From Mesaphorura yosii (taxonomy: Eukaryota; Arthropoda; Collembola; Poduromorpha; Tullbergiidae): 64,000 nt of DNA. Made by a program: the position numbers and the translations under genes. The stretch lies in the NCBI GenBank assembly GCA_009869945.1, contig WIXG01000004.1:434001-498000 (forward strand), written 5' to 3'. The notes under the pieces were generated by a model, which saw only the letters and a list, made by a program, of their open reading frames with translations, searched no databases and was not told where the DNA came from. Below are positions 25,701 through 37,700 of the stretch, piece after piece; the first letter of the stretch is position 1; each line of letters opens with the position of its first letter.

Positions 25701-28700
25701 ATTTTCTTGAGAATTTGCAATCGTAAATGTGTTTTGTTCCCTCCCACGATTTGTTTTCTACACGTTTCCACCAATTTTCTTCAGCTCGGACTGCTGACAT
25801 GGCTGACTTTAAGTTTGCGAAAGTTTCACCCATGACCCAAATCAACTCTTTTCCTCGTCGAGATTTTGGTTCAATGTTTTCAACTTCTTGAACTGAACTT
25901 TCGGAATCGGACGAATAAACTAAGGCCTGTGAACTCTCCATTGTGCGGAGCTCTACTTGGCAGTCACTCTGGCTTGCGCTGCTCAGGAATACTGACAGAG
26001 AACTGTTTTATGCGAAGCCTTTTGCTGGTCAGCGAGCAAGTTTACATGGTCAAGAATAAGATAAATATGGAGATAAAAAATTTATTTGAGAAATAAAACT
26101 AATTTGAATAAAAATATTTTTATGGTGAGATCATAACATTTTAAAGGGGAATTAAATAATAAGCCTTACTTAATTGGGGCTTTCATTACAGCTTCCGAGC
26201 GTTAATTTGCATGTAATCCCTATTCATAACTTTGCAAAGCATTCACGATTGGACTACTTCCGCTTTAGAATCTATCATTTTACTTTCGGAAGGTATCTCA
26301 ATCGTCGGATCATTAAAAGTACCGTAAAAGAGATTTTGCGATTTAATTTCACAACGTGACTTGAATTTGAAGCAATGATACCGCTGCAAAGAGACATGCC
26401 AAAGTGAAGGAGACGACGAATCACAATCAAGCAATTCGTGACAAGTGTCCCGTTCGCAATGAGACCAGAGAACATAGGCATCGCATATCGCTTCACACGA
26501 TCGCCTTAATAGTGCTTCCATTAGCAAGAACGGAGAAATCAATATTTTGAAATAAAAAGGAAAATTGGTTTTAGTGAAATCTTGTCAATTTCGCCATTGA
26601 GACCCGCTGATAAAATCCACAATACATTTTGAAACATGCTCGCCCGTCCAGTTATGAGCAAGAATAGAATGCACTGATGTCCGGGGCAAGAGGAATTTGA
26701 TATAGTAGAAAATGAATCGAAAACCGATATGTATGCAACGCTTTTCAATTGCGGCTTTTGAAATCAATCGAGCCGTCCAATTAAATTGAATAAGCCGTTA
26801 ATTGGCCGGCATTTTGCATAGCAAAATAGTTCACAGATTTAATTAGTCTCAGCGTGATATTTTGTTTGTAAGAATATGCAAGATGTTTGAGTGTGCTTAT
26901 ATTCTTGCTGCCCTGAAGTCCTACGTAGAGACCTGCATCTTTACGGTCATTCAGATCCAGTTCAAGGATCCAGATGGTCTTGCGACTTTACAGCATTAAA
27001 TACACAGACGAGACGCCTAACTTCAAGTCGGTAATATGAACCGGTACTTTTATTGACCGAGAATTGAATCAATTATAAACTTTAATTCTAGATTGAAGCT
27101 GATGCGGGACTCAATGAAGCGAAGTTGTTTAAATTACAGCACACATTCTTCTGCAACTTCGTATTGTTTAACGTTTCACGTCCTTATTTTTTGTCACTTT
27201 TTGTCTCAGCTTTGTTTCGGCTCAACTCTGAAAAATACAATGTGCGAAAATAATATGATGCATCCCATCAGGAGTGGAAGCAGGAGTCGTTACACTGAAA
27301 GATGCACATTGTGATCTTTCTTTCTTGCGATTCTTGCACAAGTGCGGAGAATCTTGTGAAAAGTTCAATGTACGAAGGAATCAAAAATCATTGATGCAGA
27401 AAAGAAACGCATTTTTTGCGTACTGCGTGCATTGCGTATCTGTCTTACATTTTGGAGTTTCATTATTTTGAGAGAATTTTCGCATTCAATTCATCTTACC
27501 GTTCATGCAGTTTCATTCCATTGTGTGAGCACAGGTATGATAATGAAGACGCGGTTAAGTTTTATCTCACAACAAGCTTAATCTACCCATAATGTGAAAT
27601 TTTCATGAGAAACAATTACGAAGCTGACTTCTTGCATCTTGCCGGTTTTCTCTGCTTCAGATTTACGCATTTAATCCCGCTGTGCACCCGTGCTCGACTT
27701 TTCAAATATTTGAGATTCAAAATGCTAATAAAAATTTACGAGATTACATAAAATATGAAGCATTCAATTCGCGAGTGAAGGCATTCATGGCGAAATTCTC
27801 GGGCTTTGGCGTTTCTTTCTTGAAACGAAGGCTTTGGTGAATCGAAGGATATTAGACGAAGAGTTTGACTCACTCGGGCACTGAAAGTTTTTGCAACTCA
27901 GAATGAGTTCTTTGCAAAGTGTTACTTTAATAACATTAGCAAATATTTGGTAGTTCCTGCCCATTATGATCATTTGTCATTACCACCAGCATGCATGTCC
28001 TGCTTTCCTTTGCCAATTGTGAAAATCCTTTGGCGAACTCAACATTAAGAACTCTTTGTGTGCATTGCTAATGGAATTGGGAAGAAAAAGGCGCACCTAA
28101 TTACAATGACGAAGATGACAGATTTTTATTTCAAAGACAAAGTAAGTCAAAGTCGCTGCGTCGTCTCTGACCAAAGCCAGTGCAGCGTGCGCTTTAATTC
28201 TGCAACTTTCGTGAGTTTGATGATTCTGTGAAATTAACTCGTGTTTGTCGTCTCTGTTTCTGCACTTTGTAGCGAAGTCTGTGGTAATGTTTCGCTCTTT
28301 TTCCTTTAGTAGGTCACTCTTCTGCAAAATCACGATCTGATTGTAGTTTCGGTGTAATTTGGTTACTTTACATTAAGCAGAGATATCATCTGTCTTCTTC
28401 TTGATAGCATAATTGGCCTTCTCTTTCGAATTCTTGGAATCTGAAATAGAAATTCGTGAAGAGAGAAACTGGGGAAGGCTAGGAAGGCAATTAGTCATTT
28501 CATTAGAATTTGAGCTTTTGTCTTGAAAACTCCTTTACGTTGAGGTAGTTTATGACTGCCCTTGCTAGTCAAGAGTCCAGTAAAAATGGAATTCCGACTG
28601 CGCAACTGAGGATAGAACACCTGGGCGACTCAAGTTCCAATTCAAACATTTCATGAATCAGCTTCAGCATAGCATTCCAGTATTTATAATTCTACAGAGA

Positions 28701-31700
28701 GAATTTAATAGATGCGACTTTCTCTTCAACTTAAATTGCTTGTCATCCGCCCTGAGTGAGTGGAGAACAAGACGTCTTAAAAATGACGAATGATCAATGA
28801 ACGTGTCATTCACTTCAAGTAAAGTGTTAAGCTAATGTTTTCGTATTGATGAAGCGAGTAATGACTTTTACAGTGCAATGCAGAGAAAAGGTATGAGATT
28901 GAAAGGGCACTAATTTACAGTATATGATTTGAAACTCTTTTCGAATACATAAATACATTCATTCCATTCTATGTTAGGATTACATTCCTTTACAGTGCAC
29001 GGCACTATTATTATGACAAGTGGACCAGATTGAACTAAATAGGTGTAATTTAGACGAATTAAAAGCAGGATTCGAATTCGAAGTTCCATTCGTGCTATCA
29101 TGCTATTTCATTAATTTCGTTTCTTTCCACCAAAAAGAAAGTGATGGACTTCGCATCCGCGTACGAGCCGCAGCGGAGCCATATTGCACATTTTGGGTAC
29201 AATGCACAGTTTTACGAACGGCAAACTGTAAAGGTTCAAAATTGACTTGACAAAGAGACATCAAGTTAATGAGTGTACGGCAATGATGACGATGATGACT
29301 CGCTTTTGAGTCTGTTAACTTTGCGTATTAGAGGCAGCGGCAGCAGGCAGAGGTTCATTGCACTTCTAATTCATTTCGTGCCACACTGCAATTGCAACAT
29401 TTAAACATTTTAGATCATTCTTAATACCCACAGCCCGTCAGCCTGTCTGGGCTTGTGTCTTCCATTATCTACATGTTTCGTGTACTGCTGTCATATTGGT
29501 CAACATTAAAATGAATGATACGACATTGTGCGCTTAAACGATAGGAATAATGACGGGGTTTGGTAATCATAATCACAACAAATACTGGCAAAACAAACAG
29601 AACTTAGGACACGTCAGCCTTGTACTTGCAATCATTCAGCTACGAAATAGTCGTCTCCAAAATTGTTTGTCTTCAGGACAAAGCATGGACGAAAGAACTG
29701 CAGTTGTTGACTGCTTCGCCGACTTGCAGATTTCGCTGCTATTATTCATTTTGTGATGAAGGCCTCTCATTAGATGAACAATTGTCACAATTCTTGACTT
29801 TGGAATACGGGAGGGTGGCCCGCAAGGGTCGCAGTTCATTCAACGCTTCTTTTTCTCGTCGTCTCGTGTTTGTACTGCACAGTTTACATGCAAAATACTG
29901 ACCGTAATTACGCTTTGCGACTGCCGTGTGGGGTTTGATTTTAATAGACTACCCGCAGCTGAGAGCTGAATTGGTAATGAACCGTACAAGAAATGAGTCA
30001 TTCATATTAATGGCTGAGTTCCGTCTTATGTTTTGCTTCTGCGAAGTCGTCGGACATATTTCATTATGATGATTTCAGCAAAAAATAGACAGGAAGCTGT
30101 TGTTCGAGATAGACCCACACAACAGCACGCACTGCTCTGCATTGAAGTTTAAAAGCAGAAGCGAGCGCAGCACAAATTTTGGCTATCACGCAAATTTAAA
30201 GAGGAAAAGTGCGTGAGTACAAGAACCGTGCAAATTAAAGCGAGCACCTGACGTAAATGCATAAATTCACTCCCTTTCCTACCGCTGCTCGGTTCACGCT
30301 CACGTTTTGCAGAATGCGCCACGCACCACGGCATGGAACGGTTCATGTTCTCAGTTTGTCAGCTGTCTGTCATTCTTCGTCACTGCTTTTTCAATAGGGA
30401 GAGAGTTGGCAACATACCGAAATGCCTTAAAATAATATGCCTGTCATTAGAGCAGCAACGCTGATGAGAAGTGGAGATTGCATTTTTAATTTGCACCTTC
30501 GTAATATGAACTCACGCTACGCGACTCCTTTGTATTCACAATATTAATGCTGTGCCTTTCTAGTCCAGTGCAGAGTGCAGGCGTAGAAGAGCTGCGAGTT
30601 GAGGGTTATTTAAATGCAAGCCAACTTGCAACCTGAAACACGCATTCCAAGGGCTAATGATTGATAAGCTAAATTACAAGTTGGTAGTTTCGGCTTTGCT
30701 GAAGAGAGGAGTCGAGTTTTGTTGTTATTTGAAGACCAGCAGAAACGTTTGCTCAGTCGCCTCATAGATTATTGCATCGCAGTTGCAGTGGCAAAGTAAT
30801 TAAACCCTTTGGGCAAAAGCAAACGATAATGAATCATTCCGCCATCCGTCCGCACACACAAGCTCTGTTCTGACGAGGCAAGTCTTTAACTAGTTGACTT
30901 GGTCTGGCTTGCATGCAAATCTACAGCTCTGGCTTGTACCTCTTTTATTGTCTTTTCTACCTTGTAATTTAAATAAATTTTGAACTTGCGAGTTGCGCAT
31001 TTGGGAATAATTTGTTCGTTTTTGAGCACGCATTATGATAACAGTACATTCCGCAGTTTAACTGCTTTCTTGCATGCGGACACTGAACACACGATACTCG
31101 AGCCGAAGGCCCACCGCTGACTTGTGATGGCTGCAGTGAGTCACTGAAAATGGGAATCGAATTTGTGAACAAATTGATTATTGCACAGCAGTCAGTCTCG
31201 GCTACATTGCGGTGGCACTGCATTAATGGGCACATTGGCTGTTCATTTACGAAAATAAATGACAATGGCTAAAACACATTAATGCACACTAAAGTGAAAC
31301 AAAGGGAAATGATGAACAACGGAAGTTTATGTAGCCGTTTGCGTTGTGCACTTTATGCACTCACAAAGTTGTGACGCGGACGGTCAGGGCGAAGCGAAGT
31401 GTGTGAAATTAAAGGAAGACGCTTATAATAGAACGGATGCCTCGAATTTGAGCAAAGCACGAGAGAAATAGAAATGGTAACAAAGTGAGAAGAGTCCCAT
31501 TGTCACGATCACTACTGCTGTTGTACTGCTGATCAATTCTATATGCATTTCTTTTGATTGTTTTGATCACCTGAACCCTCAAGGTGTATGTTATATATTA
31601 TTCATTGCCTCGACGCACAACGAAATTACACAATAGATTGGCGAGAAGAAATTGGGAGAAGGGTTCTGATTTTGTAATTGTTTTGCAAGGTACAGTTTCA

Positions 31701-34700
31701 GTAGCTTGCCTTTTACCTTTCAAAGTTGCATGCTACAAATTTGCTATTTTCGTGCTGTTGGATTGTTTACAGTTTAACAAGAACGAATTCACGGATCCAA
31801 TATGTATTAAAGCAATAGGTTACGGGCATACAATAACAATTGTGAGAATTCGACAATAAATTGGTATAGAATAGAAAAGGATGTGAGACTCGTACTCAGA
31901 GAAGAGTGGCTCGTGATACAAAACAGGCGAAGCAGTACTTTCTTTCAGCGATGTGTATTCAACAGCCCTGCTACCACCACCACCACTGAAACGCACGCAG
32001 GCTTGCAGCCGACTCTACGTGCTCAGTCTGTAGTTGTGTTTTGGTTCTTGTCAAGTGAGGGTGGAACTTTCAAGCGGTTGTCTCTCGTCCGTGCTGTTTG
32101 GATTTACGTTCGCAGGGTTGGTCACTTACTATTTCATCCGTGTCAATATTCCGTCCGCGTGCATTGTGCACTGAAATTAAGATTGATTGGGTCCTTTTAA
32201 GAAGGGTTGCTGAAATAGTGTCGGAGTGTGCGGTGATTGCATAAGTTTCGTTGTGTCGTTTGCGCTCAACTTGAATGTTGGACTTTGTCGATAGAATTTT
32301 GAGTTGTGGCATCATATTGCTCTTTTGAGTCGTCAAGTTTAACAACTTTATACAGAAGGTGAATAAATCCGACTTGAGGTGAGTTCACGATTCACAAGTT
32401 CAAAGTTTGGCGAGAAATGTTTCGAACTTGAGTTTCGCATCCTGTAATTCAAGGAGAAAATAAGTTCAACGAGTTGCTTGACTGTGCTGCATTGACGCAA
32501 ATACATCAGTGGTAATTACATGTTTGGAACTGAACCGTATTTTAATTTGTTCGAGAAAACAAGAATCCTCATCGTGCAATACAGGTTCGCACTATAATTA
32601 CTTTGAGACTTGGGACTAGTTTATTAAGAATTATGATATGCAGTAAATTGGCAGCTTGAGAGGCTTGAACATGGAGTCAGACACCCAGAATAGAGAGCGA
32701 GTTATGTGATCTTTGTTGCTCCTATACGCAACACGCTGCAATGAACTTTAATGAAAATGTGTTTGCTCAATTGCTTAAAGAAGAGCACTTCAAACGTGCA
32801 ATTCTCATATGGCGGATATTGGATATTTGATTCACTACAAATATGAGGAGATGGGATTTTCATGTTAGTTTTATACATGTGTCCAGTGTTTGCATTTTGG
32901 ACTATACTTTGGAGAGACAGACACCTCTTCTCGTTGTGACCTATGACACCCTTTGCATTTCTGTTTACTTATCGATGCCAGGCGACAATAGAAAACCAGA
33001 CATCTGTTGAACTTGGGGTTGATGAGCATCGCCTGCTATTGACAGTTGTTATTTCGATATTTATTGCATTTTGTTGCTTATCCCGTGCCCGTTCCTCATT
33101 GTTGTTTGAGGCGTGGAGTTCGCACACGATTTGAGAAATATTTTATCAGGTGGTCATTCGTCGCACTGTTGGTGTCCAAGTTGGCAGTAAAATTCATCAC
33201 GGCGAGCCGCATCTGGTGAAATAATTTATAGCATTGGCGTATGGGCAGATGCTAAGGAAAGGAATTCAATTTCTTCTCCAAATATAACGATAAAAATTCT
33301 CGAGGTGAACAATACCGCGGCACAACGCAGCCAAATGAAACTAAATGATGAACATATTTGGTCTTTCACGCTGCATGACATGAACTAGACTGCATACTGT
33401 CTCCGAAACGAAATTATGGTGAATGCATCCTGTGATTCGTGTATCCTGTCATGTGAACTTCGTCAAATGCAAGAGTGCACTGCAGACTTCATGCAGTTCG
33501 TATCTTGAGCGTGCAAATGTCAGTGCAGCCGTATGGAGTGCTTTCTCCCTATGCATGCATGTCAGGTATCGAACCAACGCACAACAAATTATCTTTGCAC
33601 TACAAAATGATTAACCCTGCATAACAATGTCCTGTCCTACGTGCTGCTACCGACGCTGGCTGATAAAATTGAGAGTGAATGAACCAATAGAATTTAATAA
33701 CGTACGAGAGCCTAACCTATCTTTCCTTCTTCCTCTCGCTTGTGTACACTACTTCATGATCCATCGGGACATAGCGTCTGATATGATAAAATACGAGGCT
33801 CTGTGCGTTCGTTCGATAATTCGTGTTGGCCATTGAAAAATTCATGTTGTTCGTGTCTGCCAGACAAAGTTTTATTGTTAACTTTCGCAGGCACACGGTC
33901 TCAATGCAGAATGTATGAGCTTGGACCTAAGTGAATTTTATAATTTGAAGAATTAGTGTAAATAGCAGCAGACAACTGTGCACGGTACACGGAAATCGTG
34001 AGTGGAATCTTGTGGGGAGTGGACTGAAAAAATTGAATTGTTGACATATGAAAATGGACGGGCAACCAACTCAAACAAGAAATTATTGCGTCTGTCTTTT
34101 CGTGCAATGTGAGTAAGGGCAGAGGCAAACAAGGAAATATCACGTTCGTGTGAGCCATGGGCAGAATTTCTGGTGGCAGTAAATGATTATTTTGCATATT
34201 CGATTAATTTCTGACTGATTAATTCAAGCCTACTGTCGAGCGGGATCGTAATGACTTTTCTTACTCCGCCGCACTTTCCTCCTAATGAATTTATATTCAT
34301 CACCATATTATATCTCTTAATTTGTATGGATCATCATTAGCATTACCAATAGTTAAGTTGTCATTAACCATCACGCGACTATTCGCATTATAAATCATTC
34401 CTTTTTCATGCCTAGCCCGAATACATATGAACGAACGTGTAAATTAAGTTGTTACTGACAAAAGATTACGGCTTTGAGAACCATTCTGTCAGGGAATTTG
34501 AAAGCGGCATGATTCTTGCGAAAGAATGTCGACGAAGTCAACCCTTAACTGTGTGCTTATTACCAATTAAGATTTCTATCCGCTGTATCCGTGAGTGTTA
34601 ACTCGTCGGCTGGACCGATGATACAGTGCCACATCCCACAATAACAACAACATCGTCAACTTAACCTGAGGTGTTAGTTTTTCGATATTATTTAGGCAAG

Positions 34701-37700
34701 TTGAACGGTCTAAAAGATTGATTATTCCGTACCGTACAATGTTATTGCTGTCAGCACGCCGCACCGGTTGTGTCTTTGCTGTAAACGAGTATGACTTCTT
34801 TGCTTAATTGTAACTCGTATTTCATTGCTAATTTGTTCGATTATGAATAATATAGAGAATTTACACAGAAATGCATCTGACAGGCATGTATCAGGCATTT
34901 CTCGAATTTCAACCAAATGCACTGCTACAGTAAATGAACAAGAAGGCATTCACTTCCCATCATTGGCGTTAATAACAGTGTCGATGGGAATAATTTCTTC
35001 TCAAATTGACTTTGATTATATACGAGAGAAGGAAGTGGAAGTAAATCGAAGTTATGTAATCGCAGTTATTCTCACAATTCTTTGGGATAACTTGTTGAAC
35101 TCTGTGCTTTGGGTGCCGTTTGACTATATCGACGCGAAATTGACCTGCGACGCAATCAAAATTATTGAATGCATATCTGCATTGGATTTTTGTATGCGTT
35201 CAATCTGTTTCTATAATTGGAAGTTTTGTAAGGAGGTTATTGAGAAATGGAGAAACCTATGATCTTAGTATCGAGTTTGAGAACGGTACGAGCTTCGCAT
35301 CCGCGAAAACGTAAAGCAAAGTAAAGGAGAAAACGTGGGATTTTGTTGATCTGATAAGCGTTTGATGTAGTGTTCAGTGCTCGTACCAAGAACAATGTTC
35401 AAGTTCTCTTGCAAGATTCGTATCTTAAATTTTACGACGCATGAATAGCTTGTCTGGTGGCAGAATAATATTTACGATAATTGCTGCACCATAAAAGATG
35501 TTTCCATAATCCACGGATAAATGAGTTCAAGTTATTTGCCTTGCTTGGTCTTGGTTAAGGGTACATTAAGGTGTCAAATGAGAGGCCAGAAAGTGTTTAA
35601 AGAGAATTTATGAATGAATGAGCAAATGGCAAGCGGGACAAGAGAATCGCGCATTCGTGTCATTTCATTGCAATGGCTTAATGCTTGTACAACAAACCAG
35701 GAATTCTGTGTACTGAAGCCAAAGCCAGAAAGCCATAGTAGCGGTCCGAGTGCAGCTCAATTTCGCTGATTGAAATTGAATATGGCAATTTAGAATAATA
35801 ATAGAATTGACTGACATTAATAGCACAATAATATTTTACTCCCTTTATAAGGCAGTGAGAAGTATTCAGGCCATCAGTTCCTTTCTTTGCAATGCATGGC
35901 TTTAAATTGATTTCAGTAATGGTTGTCGAGCACAGTTATTGATTGACTACAACGTGAACAACAATAACAATGCAAGCTTGTGAAATCCACTCCAGACCAG
36001 AACACGAGTACGCTTCGCTCTCTTCGTTCTGTGCTTCCCAGTTGAATCTCACGAACGTAAGGCGAAAAGACGAATTATCAGGAAATGAATGGAAAATGAT
36101 CGAGTGCAACATGCGACGCTCATTTCAATTGCCGAAATAAGTTGCGTGTCAGAGGTTAAAACAAAATGAAACGAGCATACGGTGATGAAAGCATGATTGA
36201 TGAGGGCTGCTATCAGATGAACACTTCAGTTGCGATCACGCGTTGAGTCTCGAGCCGTAATTCGAGCATGTTGCCAAATTTGAATACGGTTTCGTACAGT
36301 TACCAAAAAAGTTGAAGAATGTCAACATCAACTTTTACAAGTCACTCAATGCTGGCTTTGTTATAAACTTGAGGCCTTCTTCTGACTTCTGTACAGAATT
36401 TTAGCGAAGTCAATAGTCGACTAATCTTGATGGTTCTTGTTCAAACTCATTACGAAATGATTTCGTAAACTCGGTCTTCCGCTGAGTGATAATGCCTGCA
36501 CTAAATCATGAATGCGTGCGGGGGCAGAAGTTGCAAGAATCCCTCCATGCTGTGATTCCCAGTGTTCTTACCAAATATGACTAAATGGTACATGTGTACT
36601 GGCGGAGCCCATGTGGTCTCTTGAAATTCGATATTCTAAACACATTTCAAGAATCAGTTGCTGCGCTTTCACATGCAGTCAGTTCTTTTACTACTTGACT
36701 TGCATCTTTTTAAAGAGTTGATCTTTTCGGGTCTGCTTTTTGTAAAGACGAGACCTTCAAACTTTAGCTTTTGGCCTATCATGGGCATATTTCCAATTAC
36801 TGTCTTTAATCGAGTGTTGAGCAAGATCTCTCATGACGATACATAGTTTGTATTGCATTGCCCAAAGATTCCTTCGAGGAGATCTGTAATGATCACCGAG
36901 GAAGATTACAGCTGTGATTTATTTAACCCGTATATTTGTGGCGTACAGTGTTTTGCTTGTGGTTACGAAATTTATGACACCCGCCCTTGAGCTCCACTTA
37001 AGGCCTGCTATCAGGCATTACGATGTACGTAAATCTTATACAGCTTTCTTGAGAACGGCGGAGAATGTTATTTGTCCATTTTCTATTGCATTTGGCTGCC
37101 GCTTTCTTGTGTAAATGAATTTTTTCTCTTAACTCATTTGCTTGCCGATATTTCATCTTTGAAGTTTAAAACTCAATTAACGATTGCGTTTTAGCAGTAC
37201 ATGATGCAAGAACACAAAGATTAGGACCATGTTGCAGAAAATGTGTGAGACGGGATATTGCCTTGCAATTGCAAAGAAGAAGCCTTCGGCAAGTTCTTTT
37301 GTGCGAATTGCAACGAAGCAAAGTATAAAGCTAATTTTTTGCCAGCAATAAAATATGATGAGATGGAGCTTTTTGTCGTTCTCAAATCACATGACGGTAC
37401 TGCCTTGCTTGTGTTGCAATCATTTTCATTATCCTTCAATTCTGTTCTTATGGTACTAATAATAATTGACGGCATGTACGCTGTCATAAGGCTCAGCTCG
37501 CATTCGCTGCGGTACCGCACATCACGAGTTCACGAGCAAACTCTTTATTCGTGGATCTATCTTAATGATTGAAGTTGCCGTAATATTTTTCTACGACAAA
37601 TAAAAGCCAAGCCAAGTTGCATTTACTATTCTTGGATCGTGAATTTGTTTTTTGCCACTTGCTTTGTCGCTGGCAATTAGACTCAAGGCTGAGGAGCTCT

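Larger units (their letters stand above)
25078..26165 (-). mobile_element. Mutator-like (MULE) element, 1,088 bp, internally deleted, inside a klarsicht intron
   Basis: The ends form a gapless 50-bp terminal inverted repeat (25078-25127 against 26116-26165, 37 of 50 matching by hand count, both beginning GGCT). They are flanked by a direct 9-bp repeat TTACTTAAT (25069-25077 and 26166-26174), the target-site length typical of Mutator-like elements. The single - strand ORF carries MULE-type N- and C-terminal zinc-finger regions but no transposase core, so the element should depend on a full-length relative. It lies antisense to klarsicht and begins only 26 bp past the donor of exon 25051. Confidence 0.9.

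Noticed and set aside
28541..28548. TGAGGTAG, the let-7 seed
   Set aside because: Only the seed matches, with no hairpin.
34825..35262. 145-codon open frame on the + strand inside the large klarsicht intron
   Set aside because: Composition looks random, with no recognisable motif and no promoter or poly(A) pair; the flanking klarsicht exons join in phase without it.
37258..37572. 104-codon frame with an N-terminal CNC...CxxC pattern
   Set aside because: The Cys pattern does not extend to a full zinc-binding motif, the rest is low-information hydrophobic sequence, and nothing around it looks like a gene.
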